A DNA stretch of 64,000 bases from Pachyseris speciosa. Its lineage: Eukaryota > Cnidaria > Anthozoa > Scleractinia > Pachyseridae. Below the pieces are notes generated by a model that saw nothing but the letters and a program-made list of their open reading frames with translations, ran no database searches and was not told where the DNA came from. The translations under genes were made by a program, and so were the position numbers. Shown here one piece after another: positions 56,471 through 64,000 of this stretch (position 1 is its first letter; each line of letters starts with the position of its first letter). The stretch lies in the NCBI GenBank assembly GCA_016490735.1, contig JAEMWC010000379.1:253501-317500 (forward strand). The letters are read 5' to 3'.

Positions 56471-57940
56471 TAGTATTTTCCTATCACACCGACTATCCAC
56501 GATCCTCGCTGGGAGTTAAAAAAAAATACCCTAATCTTTTCGCTGCCGTCAGGGTCGTAGCGAGACTATAGGCCCCTAGACCCGGGCCTACAACTAAAGT
56601 TTTCAGCTTGCCTGTCCTTTATATTATTGTGCCGTTGTGACAGTTAAGCAATTTCCTGAAATTCTTAGCGAACGTTATAAACAGGAAACGCAATCTATCA
56701 ACGTATTTAGGATTATAACATTCGCAACCACTCTGTAAGGGTGAGATTACGAAAGCAAGGGAAAAACTTAGGAGCCCGCAGGCTATGAAAAGTGCTGCCG
56801 ACAATCGTACGGGGCTTACAAATGGCAAGACAGCGAAGCTCCTGGGCAGCCATGGCGAAGCGGAACCATCGATAGTTTCTTCTAGGCATAGTTGTTTTCT
56901 TTCTCAAATTTGTGTGCGTGGTAAAGGACATTCATTCATGGCAAATAAAACGGCCATTTCTTGCTTGGAGAATCAGGCTGGATTATGAAAATCTTGGTTC
57001 TCTGCTTCAAAATTATGGTAAAATTCAGGGTATGTATTTTGACTGCACAAACACTTTTCGAGTCTGAGGTGTTTTAGAGGTTTCAGTAAAAAAATTTCCC
57101 AGGGAAGCATGCCCACGGACTCCCCCTAGAAGCTCGCAACTTCGGCGCTCGATACACCGCGCCTTCGGTGCGATAACGACTCTCGCGTTTAAAACAGACC
57201 TACAACTACTAAAAAACTCGCTACGTCCCTGGCCGTCAATCAAATTTCCGCCGACTTCTGACTTCTACCGAGAGGTGACGACAGCTGAGTGTCCCAAAGC
57301 AGTCTGCAGATTTCCTTTTTCGATTCTCATGATAATCAATCGGATAGTTTATTTGAGGGCCTATCCACCGAACTTCCCGATTCAGGAGAAATACAATATA
57401 GTCGACATTAAAGATGACCGGGTTAGGCACATTCACCGAATCTTGTCTTAAGTGCTTTTCTGATGGTAAGTTTGGTGTGTTTCATCGATTTTATATTTTC
57501 ATTTGCTTTAGCGAATATAGAATACGGGACTAAACTAAACGTGGACTAAACTAAACGTCGTATTTAGCGCCATAAAACGTCAATGCTTTTCAATACAAAT
57601 GGAGTTTTTCAGTCCCGAACTGAAGCGAAGAAAACCACCCCGACCGGCTCGTTTCCGCGCTATTGGTAAATACACCATTAGCGAACCTAAAAAATGCTTT
57701 GAAAGTTATTTCCCTGCCAAAAAGAGGTCTCTGGCTGCGAGAAGTTTACTTCATAATAGCAATTGTACCCTTAACTCACAAAATGTGAACAGTAAAAAAA
57801 GAACTAACATGGAAATACAATCGTTCTAACCCGAAAGACCAATGCATCTACAACTGTGGGAACTCTTCTAGCGAAGTTCTCGTGCAAATGCAAATTATGC
57901 ACTTGCAATTTGATTGATGGAAGTCAAAAAGGATTGTACT
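56360..57940. repeat. unit spacer block, copy 3, longest version of the conserved frame
   Basis: The 46-nt gap has donor GTAAGT (57466) and acceptor TTTGCTTTAG (57511), but the first acceptor AG is mutated to AT at about 57330. The following frame (57599-57829) is the longest: FFSPELKRRKPPRPARFRAI, then GKYTISEPKKCFESYFP, ending TNMEIQSF. Basic; no recognised domain. Confidence 0.5.
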
Positions 57941-58488
57941 TCTCCCCTTTCAACAATACATCTGGGATATAAACACTTCGTAATTCCTGGAAAGGCTGAT
58001 CGGTTTAAAGTAAAAAGACGCTCTCCATTCCAGTGCCAGATGTGAAATACTGACGGGAAAATAGTTAAACTCATCCCTTGAAATGGCTGCTCATTGCACT
58101 TAAAAGCTATAGTAGATTAGCCCATTGCTCGATCACTCGTGTACGTTTTCAAGTGGTCTTACATATAGGCACGCGAATACTACGTATTTGATCTTCTATT
58201 TGCCTGTCTTACAGAATACTTATATTTCAAATGTACATGGTATTTTTGCGAGTCGTAATTACTTTACATTTTCCGATCTATTCGGCTACGCTAATGTTTA
58301 TCATATAAAAAAGATTTAAAACGATATTGAAATCGAGATCACACAAAGGCCGTAAGTTTCTGGTACAAAACTAAAAATATTTGTAAATAAAGAAGCAATG
58401 GTAACAGTAAAATTAAAAGATAACACAGAAGCCATTAATTGAGACTTAAAGTCCATTACTCAACAGTGGGTTGACTTCATTGCGTTGG
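57941..58488. other. GPCR copy 6 downstream flank
   Basis: Holds the MITE-free site (CAACAATACATCTGGGATAT at 57951-57970). No gene. Confidence 0.5.
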
Positions 58489-59391
58489 TTATGACAGTTG
58501 AATCTCATTTTGCGGTACAGGTTCACGACAAAATATTATGCGCTTGAATCCTTCTTTGAAGTTTGTACTTCGAAAAGCGTACAAAATGGGATTAAGGCAT
58601 AAGCTGCAAACGAGTATAAACCAAAACACAGTTCCAAGTGTTTGTGTCTTTTCGCCATCACTCAAAGTGATCACTGTTTCATAAACTACAAAAGGTTCAT
58701 AACCAATAACAAACCCAGCAGTTGCCAGGATAAATGTGATCACAAGTTTCTTTTTCTCAGCGCTTCTGTCTTGCTCAGCAGTATCTGTGGCACATATTGT
58801 GTGGGTAAAGTACAGTCCTTTGATTAAGGATCCATAACAGAAAAGAAATATTGCTAATGGTATGTAAGAGGTAACAAGGCACATTATGATGAAATAAAAA
58901 TAAGCGACTTCCCTGTGAACCAGAACACACTTGCAGCATGTTTTGCTCCTATCCATTAAAAAGGCAATTGGGAAACAGAGAAGAAAACTTGAGATCCAAA
59001 CAGCAGTGATGGCCTGCTTGATATTGTCTTGGTTCAACCGTAATCTTGTTCTGAACGGCTTCAGTAAAGCGTGATATCTTTCCAGCGCTAGTAACGTCAG
59101 AGTAAACGATGAAACACAAATGGGGATGCTAGTGATAGCTGTAAACTTACAAAAGAATCCTTGGTGGCTATCATCAAGGTTGGCAAGTTGAAAGAAAATA
59201 GGGAATATTGGTAAAAATATGGTTAAAGCATTGCTGACAGCTAAGTTTGCCAGCAGGTAATTAGTTGTTGTATGCATCTGCCGTGTCTTGTGAATGATGC
59301 GGATCACCAACACGTTTCCTATTAAACCAGTGATAAAAAATGGAAGGGCTGCCAACAGAAGAATGAACCCCAAACTACCGGTATCTGTCAT
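58489..59391 (-). CDS. class A (rhodopsin-like) GPCR, copy 6, intact 300 residues
   Basis: Single-exon seven-helix receptor starting MTDTGSLGFILLLAALPFF. Landmarks: N26 (TM1), LAVSN with Asn54 replacing the TM2 Asp (as in copy 3), C81, ERY at 104-106, C152-C153 and C155 in loop 2, P178, GYEP (230-233) where the siblings have GYGP, NPILY at 267-271, helix 8 FKEGFKRIIFC. Two changes at otherwise conserved core sites may alter signalling. Same subfamily as copies 3 and 4, but separated from them by copy 5 and the tRNA-derived array. Confidence 0.93.
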   Translation of the reverse strand: MTDTGSLGFILLLAALPFFITGLIGNVLVIRIIHKTRQMHTTTNYLLANLAVSNALTIFLPIFPIFFQLANLDDSHQGFFCKFTAITSIPICVSSFTLTLLALERYHALLKPFRTRLRLNQDNIKQAITAVWISSFLLCFPIAFLMDRSKTCCKCVLVHREVAYFYFIIMCLVTSYIPLAIFLFCYGSLIKGLYFTHTICATDTAEQDRSAEKKKLVITFILATAGFVIGYEPFVVYETVITLSDGEKTQTLGTVFWFILVCSLCLNPILYAFRSTNFKEGFKRIIFCREPVPQNEIQLS

Positions 59392-59600
59392 GATGCAGCT
59401 TGACCAGGCTTTTCTCGTCTTCAGTTACCGCCAAGCGATGTAGGGAAAACTTGATGTAAACTGGTCAAAGATCACCTGGTAACCGCTTTCCCCGTTGGTT
59501 CGCAAGACTGCATATATTACTCCAAACCAGACGTTTACTGTAGTTACGAAGCCGGCTGATTATTAACTAATTTAAGGTTTATCTGACAAACTTATTAGTG
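59392..59600 (-). promoter_or_regulatory. conserved upstream block of GPCR copy 6
   Basis: CCAGGTGATCTTTG (coding strand, 59466-59479) is 75 bp above the ATG; GGCTGATTATTAACTAATTT is at about 59551-59571. Confidence 0.4.
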
Positions 59601-59945
59601 TTTTCCACACAGCAGTTAAGCATCAATTACAGACATTAATGCGAATTGACGGAGGTGCAGTTCTAACTGGTAGTTTTATTAAAATTCACTCTCACAAAAA
59701 CATTATCATGATTGTTTAAAAGCGAGCAACTAAAAATGACTTCGACAATCCTTTGCCACGGTCATCTTCTCAAAATAAAAGAAATAAACACACAAATGAT
59801 GAATTACAAAAAAACTTTTTCCCTAATATGAACAGAGGCTAAAGGAAAGATAAAAATCATTCTAAAAGCAGGATGTGCGTAGTTGCGCGTGGACTGTTTT
59901 GCATTTCTGACAGTTCAGAGGCGACCTTCGCGGGCTTAATATAAC

Positions 59946-60263
59946 CAAGAGAGGATGAAGATAAGAGAATTAATCCCCCATATAGGCCCCATCCCCATCG
60001 TAATCCTTCTAAAGTTATTTTTAGATGTCCTGCAAGATCCGCTGTTCCCAAGAGGGTTGAGTAATAGCCAATTATATGTCACCATTTTTACCAATTGAGT
60101 GGGAGCTGACAACATTGGTAAAAATGAGGACATATGATTGGCTATCACTCAACCCTCTTGGGATCACCCGATCTTAGAGGACATCTAAAAATGACTTTAG
60201 AGGGATTACGATGAGGATAGGGCCTATATGGGGGACTAATTCTCTTATCTTTATCCTCTCTTG
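59946..60263. mobile_element. 318-bp palindromic MITE with 7-bp target duplication
   Basis: The whole element is an inverted repeat: CAAGAGAGGATGAAGATAAG at the left, its near-complement ending CCTCTCTTG at the right, and an inner stem around CCCAAGAGGGTTGAGT. ATATAAC flanks it at 59939-59945 and 60264-60270. Units at about 41410 have the empty site CTTAATATAACACAC. Confidence 0.9.
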
Positions 60264-60499
60264 ATATAACACACTTTGTCATCGTATTGTCGTTAGGAAT
60301 AATGTCTTCAATTCGATGTAAACAGAATCCACTATAACTTTTACTATATGCAGTTTATTTATTTAGTTTTTCAACATAGTGTTGGCTGGTTTAGGCCGGA
60401 GCGGGATCCAGGGCGAGTAGGCCTGTACCTCTTTAAAACCTCTAATTTCATTGGATCTTTATAGGCTCAGACAATCATTCTTAGCTATTCGCAAACTTG

Positions 60500-60626
60500 T
60501 TGTTCTATGCATATGTCATGTTTTGTGAACGATGCGGATCACCAACACGTTTCCGATTAAGCCAGTGATAAAGAATGGAAGGGCTGCCAATGAAAGGATG
60601 AACCCCAGACTACTTGTATCGGCCAT
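60500..60626 (-). pseudogene. GPCR copy 7, 5' stub
   Basis: ATG at 60626 (MADTSSLGFILSLAALPFF), TM1 intact (GNVLVIRIVHK), then a TGA replaces the loop-1 Arg codon and the sequence ends near 60500. The receptor body is deleted. The upstream box is at 60693-60706 with two changes (coding-strand CCAGCTGATCTTTG). Closest to copy 2. Confidence 0.85.
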
Positions 60627-61800
60627 GATGGAGCCTGACCAGGTTTATCTGCTCTTCACGTATCAAGGGATGCAGTGAAAAATGTAAACTGTTCAAAGAT
60701 CAGCTGGGAACAGCTGTCCCCTCATTTAACAAGGGTGCATAAATTACACTAAAGCAGACGTTTTCTGCAATTACGGAGCCGATTATTAAGTAATTTAAGA
60801 TCTAGCTGACAAGCTTATTGGAGTTCTCCGCACATTTTTTGCATCAATTATTGATATTAATGCGAATTAATGAATGTGCAATTCTAAATAGTAGTTTATT
60901 AAAATCGACTCTCCCAAGAGAATTTATGTTTAAAAGGGAAAACCGGAAGTGACTTCGACTTTCTTTGCCCGGAGGACCTAACAGTCATCTTCTCAAAACA
61001 AAAGAAATAAATATATAAATGAACAACTATGTTAAAAAATTCCAGAGTATGAACCGAGGTTAAAGGGAAGATAATAAGCATTCTTAAAACAGGTTGCCCG
61101 TGGACTGTTTTGCGTTGCTGACAGCTCTGAGCCGCCTAATTTAACTGACGAAATTGATGCCGACAAACACCGGCTTAATAAACTATTTCCAGAATATGAA
61201 CCCAAGCTAAAGAGAAAATAATACCCATTCTGAGAGCAGGTTGTCCGTGTAAACTGTTTTCCATTGCTGACAGCTCAGATCTAAAGTTAATTTTAGGACG
61301 CATAATCACGGGTTTGATATAACGCACTTTGTTATTGCACTCCTGTTAGGAAGAATGTCTTCAATTCGACGTAAACAGACCTCACTATAAATGTTACTAT
61401 ATACTTGTATTTATTTATTTATTTATTTATTTCATCAGTATAGTGTTGTCTGGTTTAGGAGGTGCGGAAGGGGTAAGCAGCTACCTTTGATCTTGCCGCT
61501 TGCCGAAAAATGTCAATCATTCCTACTAAGTTTAACGCAAGCTAATCTCGTATCCAGAGTCTTGGTTCCTCTTGTCCAGCGGTTAGGAAAGGATCCACTC
61601 TGGGCAATAAGGAAAGAAGAACCCAGGTACGAGATTGGTCTCTCGGAAGTAGACCATTCTTGTCCCCAGTGTCCTCCGTATCTCTTAACCGGGTGGACCA
61701 ATGAGCAGATCTATTCTTCAGGGAAAAGTTTCCGTTTTCGGCCACAATTACATGTTGTCGAGAACTTGGTTGAAAGTTAATTGCCTTGGTCACGATTTGT
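60627..61800. other. copy 7 upstream flank
   Basis: Matches 29748-30890 over its length. No gene; the frame at 61391-61780 is repeat translation. Confidence 0.5.
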
Positions 61801-61923
61801 ATAGGTAATCACATGATTTCGAGTGCATTTTGGAATAAATAAGCACCAGTAAATTTTTTCAAAGACTAACAAAATTGCACGAGCGGGCGAGTGCAATTTG
61901 TGGCCTTTGAAAAAAATTACAAA

Positions 61924-61958
<35 letters not shown>

Positions 61959-62671
61959 GTGATTACATATTAATAATATACACGAAAAAATTGTGTTGCG
62001 TAAGCAACGCAGGAGAGTCAGGTGCAAAAATAATTTATTCATCACGCGCAGGTCAAAACAACAGCTTTGTCAATGTTTTTAAAGTTTTTTAAGAGCAAAA
62101 ACCGGCTGAAAAGTTGTAGGCTATAGCTATAAGGCTGCTTTGTTTTTCAAGTTTCTATCGAATGCTGTATAATCATTACCTTCAGTATTTCTGGTTCAAA
62201 ATCTTCGTCTTGTTTGTTATTGTTTTCTCGGCGTAAAACCTGGCTCGAGCAAAGTGTTATTTAAGCTCAACGGGCTCTTAACTTCAGATTTCGTCGGTAA
62301 TTCCCTTCCGTAGACATCAATTTCTCCAAACAGACAGCCGAAAAGCAGTGCTTTTCGCACCGTGCTGGTTTTTAGAGCTGTTTTCAGCCCCTCTACGAAA
62401 GGAAACCTGCCCAAAACGTCGGCCATTGTTTTATGTTTTCGCAGTTTTCAACGCGGCTCAGACTTACCGGGAACTTGTTGCTATAGAAACAGCTACGAGT
62501 TGATTGGCTAATTCAAATTTCTATTGTTTCTAAACCAATCAAAGTACATTTGTAATTGCACTGTGTTACAACTTTGCACTCGTGTTACACTTTTTAGCAC
62601 TGTGTTACAGCAAAACTGCACTTCTTTTTCTAGTCAATCAGAATTGAGTAATGTTTTCGTGCATATTATTA
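61801..62671. mobile_element. composite insertion: palindrome plus 701-bp TIR element
   Basis: 61801-61970 is an inverted repeat (TAATCACATGATTT...AATAAATAAGC mirrored). Next to it, TAATAATATACACGAAAA (61971-61988) is inverted at 62654-62671 (TTTTCGTGCATATTATTA). The paralogous unit at 30900 reads on from ATTTGCACTAGAAAC without these sequences. The minus-strand frame 62217-62426 (MADVLGRFPFVEGLKTALK) is unrecognised. Confidence 0.65.
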
Positions 62672-62949
62672 GCACTTGAAACCGTGCCTTAAAATGCGTT
62701 ATCGATAAATAAAGTTGTGTTTTTGTTCCTTTTTTTTTTAAATTTCAAATAATAAGAAAGTTATTGAATTTCTACGCAATTTTGCGACATGCTTAAGTTG
62801 CAGCCATAAAAGATGGATCCACTGCCGTTCATGAGATGCGCATATTGACATTAGTTTTTAGAACTCAACAGTGTGTCACATTGAGCAGTGTTCCTCTCTT
62901 ATGTAGATTAATCCCTTGAGACAGTGATCGCAAAATGGCGGGCTGTTCT

Positions 62950-64000
62950 TGATATTGGTCATTTTGCATAATTTATTTTAGTACCGAATCTACCACATTA
63001 AGCGTGTAAGCTTTACTCAACGGTCTTAATTGAAATTTAAAATAAACGTGTTCTGTAAGCTATACTCTAGTATTTGCGTATCACACTGAGAATCCACGAT
63101 CCTCGCTGGGAGATAAAAAAAAAACAATACTCTAATCTTTTCGATGCCGTCAGGGTCTTTGCGAGCCTATAGGCCCGTAGGCCCAGGCCTAAAACTATAG
63201 TTTTCAGCCTGCCTGTCCTATATATTTTTGCGCCGTTGTGAGAGATAAACAACTTCCTGAAATTCTTCGCGAACGTTATAAAAAGGAAACGCAATCTAAC
63301 AACGTATTTAGGATTATAACAATCGCAACCACTCGGTAAGAGTGAGATTAAGAAAGCAAAGGAAAAACTTAAGAGCAAGACAGCAAAGCTCCTCGGCAGC
63401 CATGGTGAGGCGGAACCATCGATGGTTTCTTCTAGGCATAGTTGTTTACTTTCTCAAATTTGTTTGCGTGGTGAAAGGGAGTTCAGATCACATTCATTCA
63501 TAGAAAATAAAACGGCCATTTCTTGCTTGGGGAATACTGGATTATGAAAATTTTGGTTCTCTGGTTCAAAATTATGGTATAATTCAGGGTATATATCTTG
63601 ACCGCACAAACACTTTTCGAGTCTGAGGAATGCATGAAATGGCGTTTTAGAGTTCAGTAAAAAAATTTCTCGGGGGAGCATTCCCTTGGACCCCCCTAGA
63701 AGCTCGCAACTTCGGCGCTCGATACACCGCGCCTTTGGTGCGCTAACGACTCTCGCGTTAAAAAGAGGCTTACAACTATTCAAAAAACTCGCTATGCCCC
63801 CGGCCGTCAATCAAATTTCCGTCGGCTTCCGACTTCTACCGAGAGACGACGATCGATGAGTGGCCCAAAGCAGTCTGCAGATTTCCTTTTCTGATTCTCA
63901 GGATAATCAATCGGATAGTTTATTTGAGGGCCTATCCATCTGTCGAGCTTCGCGACTCAGAAGAAACACAAATAGTCGACATTGAAGATGATCAGGTTGG
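62950..64000. repeat. unit spacer block, copy 4, cut by the window edge
   Basis: Same order as the other blocks, with the AATAAACGTGTTCTGTAAG box at 63042-63060 and an exon-like start after CTGATTCTCAG at about 63901. A further receptor would be expected about 2 kb beyond the right edge. Confidence 0.6.

Noticed and set aside
63454..63810. A 118-codon minus-strand gene (CIERRSCELLGG)
   Set aside because: It recurs in all spacer blocks with frameshifts and matches a type of repeat-derived peptide; no domain.

Overview
This is a eukaryotic, AT-rich, repeat-dense window that most resembles the genome of an anthozoan cnidarian, probably a stony coral. The evidence is single-exon rhodopsin-family receptors in a young tandem cluster, a DIRS-type tyrosine-recombinase retrotransposon, non-LTR and PIF/Harbinger fossils, tRNA-derived SINEs and many foldback MITEs. 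There are no bacterial operons, phage genes or CRISPR arrays. The species call is inference; no host marker gene is present.

The backbone is a tandem segmental duplication of about 5.3-5.5 kb, best seen from 28 to 46 kb. Each unit carries one class A GPCR on the minus strand plus long shared flanks. Seven receptor loci have a recognisable body or start. Three have intact reading frames: 34129-35031, 39635-40522 and 58489-59391. Three are near full length but broken: 13529-14445, 28844-29747 and 45144-46020. One is a 5' stub (60500-60626). Two further loci are 3' remnants (12346-12600 and 20381-20512). Sequence similarity splits them into three interleaved subfamilies.

By region. 1-4 kb: degraded DIRS retrotransposon, minus strand, running off the left edge. 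4-10 kb: LINE scraps, a (TA)n tract, tandem repeats and a candidate host gene start at 8.2 kb. 10.2-11.9 kb: a tRNA-derived repeat and a 5'-truncated LINE. 12-20.5 kb: receptor remnants and GPCR1, a TIR element with a TTAA-type target site, and a Harbinger transposase fossil. 21.2-23 kb: a 1.8-kb foldback element containing a second palindrome and a small retroposed insert. 24-28 kb: orphan open frames, a short motif array and a RecQ-helicase exon fossil between hairpin repeats. 28-47 kb: GPCR units 2 to 5 with inserted MITEs and SINEs. 47.6-53.2 kb: about 23 tandem copies of a roughly 252-bp tRNA-derived monomer, including a five-monomer higher-order repeat duplicated once. 53-56 kb: short repeats. 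56-64 kb: units 6 and 7, with a 318-bp palindromic element and a further composite insertion.

The duplicated units serve as their own empty-site controls, so several insertions can be delimited, some with their target duplications, from this window alone. The most unusual object is the tRNA-derived satellite. Its relatives occur as single copies at 10.3 and 15.0 kb. Most monomers keep Pol III A-box and B-box motifs and a T-run, but the anticodon arm is not that of a normal tRNA.
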